Source of the DNA: Terriglobales bacterium
Lineage (GTDB): Bacteria; Acidobacteriota; Terriglobia; Terriglobales; Acidobacteriaceae
Length of the DNA stretch: 64,000 nt
Assembly: GCA_030038475.1 (NCBI GenBank)
Contig: JASHOU010000216.1
Coordinates: 1 to 64,000, forward strand
Direction of reading: 5' to 3'
Part shown: one piece after another, positions 1-8,424 of the stretch
How the letters are laid out: each line of letters starts with the position of its first letter
Position numbering within the stretch: position 1 is the first letter of the stretch
Notes under the pieces: model-generated
Seen by the model: only the letters and a program-made list of their open reading frames with translations
Databases searched by the model: none
Told to the model about the DNA's origin: nothing
Made by a program: the position numbers and the translations under genes

Positions 1-37
1 AATTCTGTGGAGTTAGGGTCGTCTCCGTTCGAGTCAT
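1..37 (-). CDS. 5' end of an unidentified gene (partial)
   Basis: Only the first 12 codons are inside the window, read leftward from an ATG at 37-35 (MTRTETTLTPQN). The start is credible because a strong Shine-Dalgarno match (complement AAGGAGG, 43-49) sits 5 nt upstream. The product cannot be identified from so little sequence. The gene is divergent from the bactofilin gene. Confidence 0.55.
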   Translation of the reverse strand, partial: MTRTETTLTPQN

Positions 38-337
38 GATTTCCTCCTTAATTGGTATTCGGCGGGGATGCTTATGGCTAGCTTGAACCCACGCCTTCAT
101 CTTATCGCGATAGAAGAATTACCGCAGACTGGGCAGAGGTTATACGGTCGGCGGAAGCGTGAAAGCGTTAGCGCGCGCAAGCCACCGCGCTGACGAACCA
201 CGTTCGGAACTATGAAAATCAATAAGAAAGCTTGATTTCCACAGCATTATGGGTTTACTGAGGAGTACAATTCGATTTGGCAGCCGAAATGCGGCGCCAA
301 TTCCTAATCACTCGGAAAAGGAAAGGATTTCTCTACA
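38..337. other. 300-bp divergent spacer
   Basis: Spacer between the truncated minus-strand gene and the bactofilin gene. It must hold both promoters. Apart from the Shine-Dalgarno at 43-49 and a purine-rich ribosome-binding region near 316-328, I see no ORF, clear hairpin or convincing promoter pair. Confidence 0.5.
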
Positions 338-874
338 ATGTGGAAGCCCACGAACCAACCTGCCACACCCGGTCGTCCGGCTGAACCGGAGCGTCCGAGC
401 CCGAGCGCTGTGACGACGGCACCGCTGGCGACGAGCGAGCCTGCGGCTGTGCCGCGTCCGGTCTCGACCACCACCTCCGATCAGGCTACCATTGGCAAGT
501 CGCTGGTGATTAAAGGAGAAGTGACCGGCTCCGAGTCCTTATATATTGATGGACGTGTGGAGGGGTCGATCAACCTGAGCGGCAATCGAGTGACCATCGG
601 TCGCAATGGGGTGGTTTCGGCGAACATCAGCGCGCGGGAGATTGTGGTGCTGGGCAAAGTTCGCGGCAACCTCACGGCGAGCGACCGCGTGGATATCCGC
701 AGCGACGGTTCGTTGACCGGCGATGTGGTGGCGGCGCGCATCTCGATCGAAGATGGCGCGTTCTTCAAGGGCGGCATCGACATTCGCAAGGCGGGATCGA
801 AGCCGGAGGAAGTTTCCAGCACGAAGAGCGTTTCGAGCGCCATTCCGGAGCCGGCGATTGCGGCAAGGGCGTAG
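338..874 (+). CDS. Bactofilin family cytoskeletal protein
   Basis: A 178-residue protein. Residues about 50-145 form the bactofilin (DUF583) domain: a regular beta-helix of short repeats with conserved glycines, for example IKGEVTGSESLYIDGRVEG and VSANISAREIVVLGKVRG. The first 45 residues are Pro/Ala/Thr-rich and the last 30 are Ser/Ala-rich, both probably disordered, as is usual for the family. Bactofilins polymerise without nucleotides and act as scaffolds for cell shape, polarity or wall enzymes. An A/G-rich ribosome-binding region precedes the ATG. No partner gene is adjacent, so the specific role is unknown. The gene is followed by a heptamer array and a clear terminator, so it is probably transcribed alone. 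Confidence 0.92.
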   Translation: MWKPTNQPATPGRPAEPERPSPSAVTTAPLATSEPAAVPRPVSTTTSDQATIGKSLVIKGEVTGSESLYIDGRVEGSINLSGNRVTIGRNGVVSANISAREIVVLGKVRGNLTASDRVDIRSDGSLTGDVVAARISIEDGAFFKGGIDIRKAGSKPEEVSSTKSVSSAIPEPAIAARA

Positions 875-880
875 CTTCGG

Positions 881-915
881 CGTTAGGCGTTAGGCGTTAG
901 GCGTTAGGCGTTCGG
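881..915. repeat. Heptamer tandem array after the bactofilin gene
   Basis: Five consecutive 7-nt units: four identical CGTTAGG units and a final CGTTCGG. The array starts 6 nt after the bactofilin stop codon and ends 25 nt before the terminator stem. It has the same gene-edge position and unit size as several other arrays in this window. Confidence 0.85.
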
Positions 916-940
916 CTTGGGATTATTGGCGAAAAAGATC

Positions 941-972
941 AGGCATTCCTCTCATTGAGGAATGCCTTTTTG
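941..972 (+). terminator. Rho-independent terminator of the bactofilin gene
   Basis: GGCATTCCTC and GAGGAATGCC form a 10-bp stem with a short ATT-type loop, followed at once by TTTTTGT. The position, 67 nt after the bactofilin stop, fits termination of that transcript. Confidence 0.9.
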
Positions 973-1017
973 TCTTGGTGAGTGCGTGCGGCCAATTCCC
1001 TACCTTCATTGGACGAA

Positions 1018-1476
1018 TTACGATGGTTCGGGTGTCGGCAGAGACTGAAGATCATCGGCAAAGCGACGCATCAGGCGAGCCAGGTCTTGAAGATCGCGTT
1101 TGCTCCACTTCGAGAACAGTACGGTCGCCATTCGTTCGCGGGCCGCATCAATGGCGCTTGTCATTTCTTTGCCTTTGGCGGTGATTACGGCTTCGCGCAC
1201 CCGGCTATCAGTTTTCGAGGGATGTCGGTTGATTAGGCCGAGGCCATCGAGCTTGCTGATTTGCCGGCTTACGGTCGTGTAATCCCTGCCAACTAACTCG
1301 GCCAATTCAACGACACCAATAGGGCCCTTGCGCTCAACGACAATCAACAACGGAAACAGGGCCCGATCGAGTGAAACCCCCGCTTCCTGCAACAGCGCGC
1401 TGTCACGCTGCGGCCTGTTCATAAGGCCCACTAGATCAACCAGCGTGTGGTGAAGCTGGCGAATTTCTTTATGCAT
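1018..1476 (-). CDS. MarR family transcriptional regulator
   Basis: A winged-helix repressor-type protein. The HTH lies in the middle (GVVELAELVGRDYTTVSRQI) and is followed by the wing (LGLINRHPSKTDSRVREAVIT), including the conserved D-x-R. I chose the ATG at 1476, giving 152 residues, typical for MarR. Upstream in-frame ATGs at 1491, 1500 and 1527 are possible, but the last lies inside the palindromic operator. The gene is divergent from a quinone-oxidoreductase-like gene and shares a spacer of about 75 bp with a perfect inverted repeat. It therefore probably represses its neighbour and itself, responding to an electrophile or quinone-like ligand; the ligand is inferred only from the neighbour. 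Confidence 0.9.
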   Translation of the reverse strand: MHKEIRQLHHTLVDLVGLMNRPQRDSALLQEAGVSLDRALFPLLIVVERKGPIGVVELAELVGRDYTTVSRQISKLDGLGLINRHPSKTDSRVREAVITAKGKEMTSAIDAARERMATVLFSKWSKRDLQDLARLMRRFADDLQSLPTPEPS

Positions 1477-1490
1477 GACGCATTTTCTCA

Positions 1491-1530
1491 TTGACAACAT
1501 AACTCGGTATATGTGTATAATACACATATA
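1491..1530. promoter_or_regulatory. Promoter and palindromic MarR operator
   Basis: On the plus strand there is a perfect -35 (TTGACA, 1491-1496) and a perfect -10 (TATAAT, 1516-1521) with a 19-bp spacer. A perfect 11-bp inverted repeat with a 1-bp centre, TATATGTGTAT-A-ATACACATATA, spans 1508-1530 and covers the -10. A MarR dimer bound here would block the promoter. The gene it drives starts at 1552 with GGAAGGAG upstream. Confidence 0.82.
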
Positions 1531-1551
1531 AAACCCGGAAGGAGCAAAACC

Positions 1552-2523
1552 ATGAAAGCCGCAATCGTGTTGGAAGCGGGCAAAACACCCATCTATGCAG
1601 ATTTCAAAGAGCCAGTCCCCGCAAATGGAGAAGTTCAGGTCACGGTGAGCGCCGCCGCGCTAAGTAACGTGGTTAAGAGTCGGGCATCCGGCACGCACTA
1701 TAGTTCGCAATCCTGCTCGTCGAGTCAGCTGCCTTTCGTCGTGGGGATTGACGGGGTGGGGCAGCTCGAGGATGGCCGCCGTGTGTATTTTGTTCTTCCG
1801 AAAGCGCCGTTCGGAAGCATGGCCGAGAAGGCGGTAATTCGGCCTGCTCAATGTGTTTCGCTGCCGGACGATCTGGATGATGTGACCGCCGCTGCCATAG
1901 CAAATCCCGGCATGTCGGCATGGGCTGCGTTCAAGGAACGTGCCAAGCTCACGGCGGGGGAAACCGTCCTCGTAAACGGGGCGACAGGCGCGGCGGGACG
2001 TCTGGCGGTTCAGATCGCCAAATATATGGGCGCACGAAAGGTTATGGCGACGGGAAGAAATGCGGAGGCCCTGAAAGCACTGTCTCTCTTGGGGGCCGAT
2101 GTGACCATCCATCTCGGTGACGGCGGCAACGCGTTTGAGGATGCCTTAAGGGAGCAATTCGGGGGCGATGGAATCGATGTTGTCTTGGACTATCTGTGGG
2201 GCGTAAGCGCAGAACGGATTATTATTGCCGGGGCAAAGGCGGGAAAAGAGGCCGTACCGATCCGGTTCGTACACATCGGCTCGGTGAGCGCACCGAATAT
2301 TACCCTTCCTAGCGCGGCCCTTCGTTCTTCGGCAATCACGCTCATGGGAAGCGGCATCGGCAGCATTCCAGTGGACAAGATCCTGAAGTCAATCGGCGAA
2401 TTGATGCAGGCAACTGTACCCGCCGGCTTCAAAATCGCGACCAAAACCTTTCCTCTTTCCGAAGTTGAACAGGTTTGGGCTGCGGCGAATAGCATGCCAC
2501 GCAGCGTGTTTCGGATGCCGTGA
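1552..2523 (+). CDS. Quinone oxidoreductase-like MDR family protein
   Basis: A 323-residue medium-chain dehydrogenase/reductase. It has an N-terminal GroES-like domain and a Rossmann domain with the nucleotide-binding segment VNGATGAAGRLAVQIAKYMG. The catalytic and structural zinc ligands of alcohol dehydrogenases are absent, which places it with the zinc-independent quinone oxidoreductase branch (NADPH-dependent reduction of quinones or enones). I chose the ATG at 1552 because GGAAGGAG lies 7 nt upstream and the family start MKAAIVLEAG follows; the longer frame would start inside the operator. It is probably controlled by the divergent MarR protein. The substrate is unknown. Confidence 0.88.
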   Translation: MKAAIVLEAGKTPIYADFKEPVPANGEVQVTVSAAALSNVVKSRASGTHYSSQSCSSSQLPFVVGIDGVGQLEDGRRVYFVLPKAPFGSMAEKAVIRPAQCVSLPDDLDDVTAAAIANPGMSAWAAFKERAKLTAGETVLVNGATGAAGRLAVQIAKYMGARKVMATGRNAEALKALSLLGADVTIHLGDGGNAFEDALREQFGGDGIDVVLDYLWGVSAERIIIAGAKAGKEAVPIRFVHIGSVSAPNITLPSAALRSSAITLMGSGIGSIPVDKILKSIGELMQATVPAGFKIATKTFPLSEVEQVWAAANSMPRSVFRMP

Positions 2524-2552
2524 ACCGGGCTTGCTTTCTTCGCGGGAGTCGC

Positions 2553-4169
2553 TTAGGGTTCCTTGCCGGCGGCGAAGGTTTCGGATGCCCCGCCTTCGGC
2601 GACTCGTGGAAAGGACGTCGGTTTTTTCCGGCGAAGATCGGCAGGGAGCTCCGAACGTAATAGCCATAACCCGGCGGCTACCGCCGCGGCCCAAGTTAAA
2701 GAGCCGAGCGCCAATGCTTCCAAATCGGCTTGGCTGCCATTCAGCGCGATGCCGCGCGTGACCTCATAACTCAATCCACCGGAAATCGCGCCTACGCATG
2801 CGGCCTTGGATAACTCTCTCCAGTTCATTCCTGAGAGCGGAACCATGCCGCGAATGTGTAACAGCAACGCAATCGCGATGGCGTTCGCGGTGATTCCCAG
2901 ATCCGATGCGATGGCGAGTCCCGTGACCGAGAGCGTGCGGAAGAATAGAGAGTAGATGGGCAGTGACGCAACCGTGATCAGACTTGTGGCGATCATCGGA
3001 GTGAGCGTATTGCCGGAGGCATAGAAAGCTCGCGCATACAGCGCCTGACTCGACCACAACGCCAGAGAAAGCGAAAACCAGAAGAAGTACACGGCGGTCG
3101 ATTCGGAATCGATGATGGTGAAATGGCCGCGGCGATAGACGAGATCGATGAGCGGAAGCGCGATGGCCATCATCCAGCCGGTGACGAGCAGCGATGCGGC
3201 CGTAATGCGATAGACGGAAGCATTCACGGTGGCGGCGAACTCGTCGAATTTCTTCTCACCGAACAGGCGCGAGAAAAACGGAAGTGACGCCTGGCCGGTG
3301 GCTTGCCCGAGAATGGCGATGGGCACGCCGAAGAGGCGCTTGGCGTAATTGAGGCGCGCGATGTCGCCAATGCCGCTCGAGGCGAAGTAGCGGAGGATCC
3401 AGTCGTCGGCGGTAACGAGTGAAACGCCGAGCATGAGCGGAATGGAAAGACGCACCCACTCGCGGAATGCAGGATTCGCAACGTCGAATGAAACGCGGTA
3501 TCCGGTGCCGATTCTCGCTGCGCCGATGGCATTGACGAGGAACGGTCCGGCGATGCTGCCGATGAGCGCTCCGTAGGCGAGCGATGCTATGCCCATTTGG
3601 CGGCCGGCGACGACTCCACCGACGATGATGAAGACGTTATAGATCAGCGGACCGAACGCCGGCAGCAGAAACAGACGGTGCGAGAGAAGCACCGCGGAAA
3701 CGACTCCTCCAACATAGAAGAAGATCTGCGCGGGCAACAGAATGCGTGTGAGGTGCACGCAGAGCCGCATCTGCTCGGAGGTGAAGCCGTGGAACATCCA
3801 GGCGGCAAATTGCGGCGTAAAAATTTCGGCGACGATTGTGCCTGCGATAAGCACCGCGGTCATCACGGTGATGATGATGGAAAACGTTTGTTGCGCGTCG
3901 CGCTCGCGTTTTTCGGCGAGAAAGCGCGTGTAGATGGCGATAAAGGTGATCGAAGCGGTGCCGCCGGCGACGATGTAATTCAGCCAGTCGGGCAGGGTGA
4001 ACGCGGCCACGTATGCGTCGGTTTGCTGGCCGGCGCCGAAAGCGTAGGCGATGTAGGCTTCGCGAATGTATCCGATCACGCGCGAGAGCGTGATGGCCGA
4101 CATCAGCAACAGCGTTGCGGAAAACGCGGTGTGCTGATGAGACGGACGAAAAAAGTGCAGAAGGCGCAT
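2553..4169 (-). CDS. murJ: Lipid II flippase MurJ (MviN)
   Basis: A 538-residue polytopic membrane protein of the MVF/MOP family, with about 14 predicted transmembrane segments. The N-terminal region (TLSRVIGYIREAYIAYAFG) and the central segment with LSIPLMLG are characteristic of MurJ, which flips the peptidoglycan precursor lipid II across the cytoplasmic membrane. The length fits the family (about 510-550). The C-terminal 30 residues are hydrophilic and basic. It converges with the quinone oxidoreductase gene, with 29 bp between the stops, and I see no obvious terminator there. It appears monocistronic. Confidence 0.92.
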   Translation of the reverse strand: MRLLHFFRPSHQHTAFSATLLLMSAITLSRVIGYIREAYIAYAFGAGQQTDAYVAAFTLPDWLNYIVAGGTASITFIAIYTRFLAEKRERDAQQTFSIIITVMTAVLIAGTIVAEIFTPQFAAWMFHGFTSEQMRLCVHLTRILLPAQIFFYVGGVVSAVLLSHRLFLLPAFGPLIYNVFIIVGGVVAGRQMGIASLAYGALIGSIAGPFLVNAIGAARIGTGYRVSFDVANPAFREWVRLSIPLMLGVSLVTADDWILRYFASSGIGDIARLNYAKRLFGVPIAILGQATGQASLPFFSRLFGEKKFDEFAATVNASVYRITAASLLVTGWMMAIALPLIDLVYRRGHFTIIDSESTAVYFFWFSLSLALWSSQALYARAFYASGNTLTPMIATSLITVASLPIYSLFFRTLSVTGLAIASDLGITANAIAIALLLHIRGMVPLSGMNWRELSKAACVGAISGGLSYEVTRGIALNGSQADLEALALGSLTWAAAVAAGLWLLRSELPADLRRKKPTSFPRVAEGGASETFAAGKEP

Positions 4170-4674
4170 TGTTTGCAGAGTAACGCATCCCGCGATGGTT
4201 GGGAGAGTTATTGGCGGGATGGAATCGGGAATGGCAATTGGCTTTGTCTCAAGGAGCGCTGACTCAAGTAACGCCTTCGGTTGCCGTTGGGGGTTACGCG
4301 GCGATCATAGCCGCGATATACTGTTAACAGGTCATGCGTTCAAACGGCTACATTTCGCGTTTCTGTATTGCGTCTCATCTGTCGCATCCCGTTTCGTATC
4401 CCGCGAATTGCTGGATCGAGGGACGCGCTTGTCCTCGCCGGTATCTTTCTTTGCTCCCTTCGCACGTGCGTGCCAATCTGTTTGGCAGCGACTAATTTTT
4501 TTCCTCTCCTACGGCTGCGTGTTTAGCTTTTAGCCCTTAGCTTTTGGCTCTTAACTACTAGCCACTGGCTTCTGGCGACCTTGAACCGGATTGCTAATCG
4601 CAAATCAGCATTGCAGATCCGAAAACTGGAGATCGCAAACCGGCGATCCCTTACGAGAATTGAGGAGAACTCCG
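4170..4674. other. 505-bp divergent spacer with heptamer array
   Basis: Spacer between murJ and the aminotransferase gene. An open frame at 4195-4533 has no ribosome-binding site, no recognisable domain and unlike composition, so I do not call it. The right half holds the heptamer array at 4522-4577 and further degenerate short iterations (GATCGCAAA-like) up to the Shine-Dalgarno. Confidence 0.55.
4522..4577. repeat. Degenerate heptamer array (YTTAGCT-like), eight units
   Basis: Eight 7-nt units in perfect phase: TTTAGCT, TTTAGCC, CTTAGCT, TTTGGCT, CTTAACT, ACTAGCC, ACTGGCT, TCTGGCG. The unit length is conserved although the sequence drifts. It lies about 100 nt upstream of the aminotransferase start. 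Confidence 0.85.
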
Positions 4675-6048
4675 ATGACGACCAAGACTTTGACGATCGG
4701 CCCCAAGCTGAAGACGGCGCTTCCGGGACCGAATGCCCGGCGCATTCTGGCTGGCGACGAGAAGTATGTTTCACCTTCGTACACGCGTTCCTATCCGCTG
4801 GTGGCCAAGCGCGGCCGCGGCGTTGTTGTCGAGGATGTGGATGGCAACGAGTTCTTCGATTTTTCGGCGGGCATTGCCGTGGTCTCGACCGGTCACTGCC
4901 ATCCGGAGGTGGTTGCGGCCATTCAAAAGCAGGCTGGCGAGCTGATCCACATGTCGGGCACCGATTTTTATTACGAGTCGCTGGTCACGCTGGCGGAACG
5001 GCTCTCGAAGATTGCGCCCATGCCGGGCCCGCACAAGATTTATTACGGAAACTCGGGAGCCGAGGCGATTGAAGCGGCTCTGAAGCTGGCGCGCTATCAC
5101 ACCAAGCGGCAACAGGTGATCGCGTTTCTGGGTGCGTTCCATGGGCGGACGATGGGCGCGCTTTCGCTGACCGCATCGAAGCCGCAGCAGAAGCGCCGTT
5201 TCTCGCCGCTGGTGCCGGGAGTGACGCATGTGCGCTACCCCGATGTGTATCGCGGTTGCGAGGGTGGTCCGCAGGATGCCGAAAAATTTGCGCTCGGCTG
5301 CGCGCGCTATATCGAAGACAAATTGTTCAAGACCATCCTCGCGCCCGAGGAAGTGGCGGCGATTTTTGTCGAGCCGGTGCAGGGCGAAGGCGGATACGTT
5401 GTTGCGCCGACAATCTTCATGCAGGAACTGCGGCGTATCTGCGACAGGCACGGCATTCTGCTGGTGGTGGATGAAGTGCAGAGCGGCATCGGCCGCACGG
5501 GAAAATGGTTTGCGGTCGAGCACACTGGCGTGCAGCCGGATATTGTCTGCATGGCAAAGGGCATCGCTTCAGGGATGCCGCTGGGCATCACGCTGAGCAA
5601 GGCTGAAATCATGGATTGGGTGCCGGGATCGCATGCTTCAACGTTTGGTGGAAATCCCATCTGCATTGCCGCGGCGCTGGCCACACTCGATGTGATCGAA
5701 AAAGAAGGACTGCTGCGCAATTCCCACGAGGTCGGCGAGCACATGATGAAGCGAATGGCCGACTGGCCGCGCAAGCACAAGATCGTCGGCGATGTTCGCG
5801 GACGCGGCTTGATGATCGGAATCGAGATCGTGAAAGACCAGCAGACCCGCGAATACGGCGCGAGCGAGCGAGACCGCATCGTGGAGCAGGCGTTCGAGCA
5901 TGGCGTGTTGTTTTTGGGATGCGGTCCGAGCACAATTCGCATTGCGCCGCCGCTGATCGTTACCAAGGATGAAGCGGACGTGGCCATCGACGCGCTGGAG
6001 GACTCGATTGCGAGCGTGGAAGCTTTAAAGGCCGCCGGGAACGCATGA
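4675..6048 (+). CDS. Class III PLP-dependent aminotransferase
   Basis: A 457-residue protein of the acetylornithine/4-aminobutyrate aminotransferase group. The PLP lysine is K295 in CMAKGIASGMPLGI, preceded by the conserved VVDEVQSGIGRTGKW block. The N-terminal half carries GNSGAEAIEAALKLAR and AFHGRTMGALS, which bind PLP phosphate. The reaction is transfer of an omega-amino group to 2-oxoglutarate; gamma-aminobutyrate, acetylornithine or another omega-amino acid cannot be told apart from sequence. I chose the ATG at 4675 because GAGGAG lies 6 nt upstream and a homologous N-terminus follows. The longer in-frame extension runs through degenerate repeats and is unlikely to be translated. Confidence 0.9.
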   Translation: MTTKTLTIGPKLKTALPGPNARRILAGDEKYVSPSYTRSYPLVAKRGRGVVVEDVDGNEFFDFSAGIAVVSTGHCHPEVVAAIQKQAGELIHMSGTDFYYESLVTLAERLSKIAPMPGPHKIYYGNSGAEAIEAALKLARYHTKRQQVIAFLGAFHGRTMGALSLTASKPQQKRRFSPLVPGVTHVRYPDVYRGCEGGPQDAEKFALGCARYIEDKLFKTILAPEEVAAIFVEPVQGEGGYVVAPTIFMQELRRICDRHGILLVVDEVQSGIGRTGKWFAVEHTGVQPDIVCMAKGIASGMPLGITLSKAEIMDWVPGSHASTFGGNPICIAAALATLDVIEKEGLLRNSHEVGEHMMKRMADWPRKHKIVGDVRGRGLMIGIEIVKDQQTREYGASERDRIVEQAFEHGVLFLGCGPSTIRIAPPLIVTKDEADVAIDALEDSIASVEALKAAGNA

Positions 6049-6165
6049 TTGCCGGAGTTACGTAACCGCCGAATGGCCTTGAAACCGCTTGCCGCGTCTG
6101 CGACGCGGCACTTCAGCGTCGCAAGCGTAAGACGGGTCAATTCCCTTCTCTGTAAAAAGAGGACT

Positions 6166-6696
6166 ATGGGCGACAGTACATTGCGCGAGCTCGTGCATGG
6201 CAAAGGCTCCCATGTCGATCCGGTTGCCTGCATCGAGGATCTCTCGGCGGAACTGGCGGCCCGGACTGTGGCGGGGTATCCGCACTCCATCTGGCAGATC
6301 GTTCTGCACATGAATTACTGGATGGAGCATGACCTCGCCAAAGTTGCGGGCGAGAATCCTCCATATCCGGATCATGCAATTGAAAGTTGGCCGGAGCATC
6401 CGAATCCGGCGCAGGGGCGAGCCGCCGAAGAAGTGTGGCAATCCGCGGTTGGGCGATTTACCGAGTTGCTGAGCCGGCTGGAACGGCTTGCCGAATCCGA
6501 TGCCAACGAGTTGGCGCGAACGTTGCAGTATCCCGGGCCGGGGCAAACGTCGCGCGAGTCCTTGTCCCGCGAGTCTACGGTTCACGCCATGCTCTGGCAG
6601 ATTGTTGGGCACAACAGTTATCACGCCGGGCAGATTGCATTGCTGCGAAGGCAATTCGGGGCGTGGCCTCCGCGAGATGGTGGCGATAGCTGGTGA
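6166..6696 (+). CDS. DinB family protein
   Basis: A 176-residue four-helix-bundle protein of the DinB/YfiT-like superfamily. The family histidines that form the metal site are visible: one in LHMNYWMEHD and two in VGHNSYHAGQIALLRR near the C-terminus. Members include thiol-dependent S-transferases and proteins of unknown function; no specific reaction can be assigned here. The ATG at 6166 follows an AGAGGA Shine-Dalgarno and gives the normal family length, whereas the upstream in-frame extension has no homology features. It lies 117 nt after the aminotransferase on the same strand and could share its transcript. Confidence 0.85.
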   Translation: MGDSTLRELVHGKGSHVDPVACIEDLSAELAARTVAGYPHSIWQIVLHMNYWMEHDLAKVAGENPPYPDHAIESWPEHPNPAQGRAAEEVWQSAVGRFTELLSRLERLAESDANELARTLQYPGPGQTSRESLSRESTVHAMLWQIVGHNSYHAGQIALLRRQFGAWPPRDGGDSW

Positions 6697-6835
6697 CTTG
6701 ACCGGAGCTGTTCGCAGAGGACGGCGCTTGACACGTCCTTACAGATAAGGCGTCACGAATTCTACCGAACGCGCGGTGAGCCGCATCACATCCCACTCGT
6801 GCGCTGCGCGATACGGTAAGCATGGAGTCGTTTGC

Positions 6836-7312
6836 ATGTTTGCCGGACGCCTGACGCAAGCCACGCTGCGCACGCTCGATTGGCTGGCGGAGCGCACGCT
6901 TCCGCCCGAGGACCTGCCCGCGCACCAGCGCACCGGGCAGCGCGGCGAAGAGGCGGCATATTTCTATCTGCGGCGGCGCGGTTACGTGATCATCGCGCGC
7001 AACTTTCGCTCACCCAATCATCGCGGTGAACTCGATCTAGTCGGTTGGGATGGGGACGTGCTTTGCTTTATCGAGATCAAAACCCGCACCACGCGTGCCG
7101 TCAAGCCCGCCGAAGCCGCGGTAGACCGGTATAAACAAAAGGAGTTGGCGCTGGTGGCGCGTGACTTTCTGCGCCACATGCCTCCTTCGTGCCAATGGCG
7201 CTTCGATGTTCTTGCCGTATACTATGACCGCGGCGACAGCCGACCCTCGTTCGAGCTGCTGCAAAATGCGTTTTCCGCATCGAGCCATCGTGGGTTTGGG
7301 GATTCTTATTGA
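6836..7312 (+). CDS. yraN: YraN family (UPF0102) putative endonuclease
   Basis: A 158-residue protein of the UPF0102/YraN family, which has a restriction-endonuclease-like fold. The key motif is NHRGELDLVGWDGDVLCFIE followed by IKTRT: an acidic residue and E-x-K as in PD-(D/E)xK nucleases. An upstream GxxGExxA element (GQRGEEAAYFYLRRRGY) is also present. I chose the ATG at 6836 with GGAG 8 nt upstream; the earlier ATG at 6776 lacks one. About 35 residues precede the conserved core, slightly longer than usual. The cellular role of the family is poorly known. It lies 13 nt before galT and is probably cotranscribed with it. Confidence 0.88.
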   Translation: MFAGRLTQATLRTLDWLAERTLPPEDLPAHQRTGQRGEEAAYFYLRRRGYVIIARNFRSPNHRGELDLVGWDGDVLCFIEIKTRTTRAVKPAEAAVDRYKQKELALVARDFLRHMPPSCQWRFDVLAVYYDRGDSRPSFELLQNAFSASSHRGFGDSY

Positions 7313-7325
7313 AAGGATTTAGTAC

Positions 7326-8369
7326 GTGCCTGAACTGAGAAAAGACCCAATCGTGGGCCGATGGGTGATTATTTCCACGGATCGCGCCAAGCGGCCGACG
7401 GATTTTGTGCGCGAAGCGGTAAAGATCAAGGGCGGATTTTGTCCGTTCTGTTATGGCAATGAGAACAAGACTCCGCCGGAGATTCTGGCGTACCGGCCGG
7501 GTTCGAATGGCAACACTCCGCCGAAAGACAGTCCGGGATGGACGATCCGCGTGGTTCCGAATAAATTCCCCGCGCTCGGCATCGAAGGCAATCTGAACAA
7601 GCAGGCCGAGGGCATGTTCGACAAGATGAATGGCATCGGCGCCCACGAGGTGGTGATCGAGACGCCGGATCACAATGCCACGCTGGCCGGGTTGCCGGCG
7701 AAAAAAATCGAAGACGTTTTGTGGGCGTTTCGCGACCGCATTCTCGATCTGAAAAAAGACCGGCGCTTCAAATATATTCTGTTGTTCAAAAACCACGGAG
7801 AAGCGGCCGGCGCTTCTCTTGAGCACTCGCATTCGCAGTTGATTGCGCTGCCGATTCTGCCGATATATGTGGTGGAAGAACTGCAAGGGGCGAAGCAGTA
7901 TTACATCTACAAAGAGCGCTGCGTTTTCTGCGACGGCATCCGACAGGAGATGGATAGCGGCATTCGCGTGGTGGCGGAGAACGAGGATTTTCTGACGCTC
8001 GCTCCGTACGCTCCGCGATTTCCGTTTGAAACCTGGATTCTGCCCAAGCGGCACGAATCGGCCTTTGAGAACTCGTCGTCGCATATGTTTGAAAATCTGG
8101 CGAAGGCGATCAAACTGCTGCTGATGAAAGCCGACCGCGTGCTCGATAATCCTCCGTATAACCTGGTGGTGCATACCTCGCCGGCGCAGGATCCGGCGAA
8201 CGAGTATTACCACTGGCATATCGAGTTCATGCCCAAGTTAACCAAGACCGCGGGATTCGAGTGGGGGACTGGTTTCTACATCAATCCCACGCCACCGGAA
8301 GAGGCGGCACGGTTTTTAAGAGAGGCAAGCGTGGAAGAGGGGACGGGGCAAACCGTGGGCACGCGGTAA
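7326..8369 (+). CDS. galT: Galactose-1-phosphate uridylyltransferase
   Basis: A 347-residue HIT-superfamily nucleotidyltransferase. The active-site motif HSHSQ is at residues 167-171; its second histidine (H169) becomes uridylylated in GalT. Zinc-binding cysteines are visible as CPFC near the N-terminus and CVFC in the middle, and WILPKRH and YHWHIEFMP are also family blocks. The enzyme exchanges UMP between UDP-glucose and galactose-1-phosphate (Leloir pathway). Translation starts at GTG (7326) with AAGG upstream. No galK, galE or galM lies nearby, so the gene is isolated from its pathway; an ADP-glucose or other sugar-phosphate specificity is possible. Confidence 0.88.
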   Translation: MPELRKDPIVGRWVIISTDRAKRPTDFVREAVKIKGGFCPFCYGNENKTPPEILAYRPGSNGNTPPKDSPGWTIRVVPNKFPALGIEGNLNKQAEGMFDKMNGIGAHEVVIETPDHNATLAGLPAKKIEDVLWAFRDRILDLKKDRRFKYILLFKNHGEAAGASLEHSHSQLIALPILPIYVVEELQGAKQYYIYKERCVFCDGIRQEMDSGIRVVAENEDFLTLAPYAPRFPFETWILPKRHESAFENSSSHMFENLAKAIKLLLMKADRVLDNPPYNLVVHTSPAQDPANEYYHWHIEFMPKLTKTAGFEWGTGFYINPTPPEEAARFLREASVEEGTGQTVGTR

Positions 8370-8424
8370 GCTAAAGAGAGGCCGAGACGGAGTCTCCTTC
8401 AAAGTCGGTAAAGAGTGAGGCCGC

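Noticed and set aside
4195-4533. 112-codon plus-strand frame in the murJ-aminotransferase spacer
   Set aside because: No Shine-Dalgarno, no recognisable domain, and it overlaps the heptamer array at its end. Composition is unlike the neighbouring genes.
7326-8369. Leloir operon around galT
   Set aside because: No galK, galE or galM is adjacent; only galT is recognisable.
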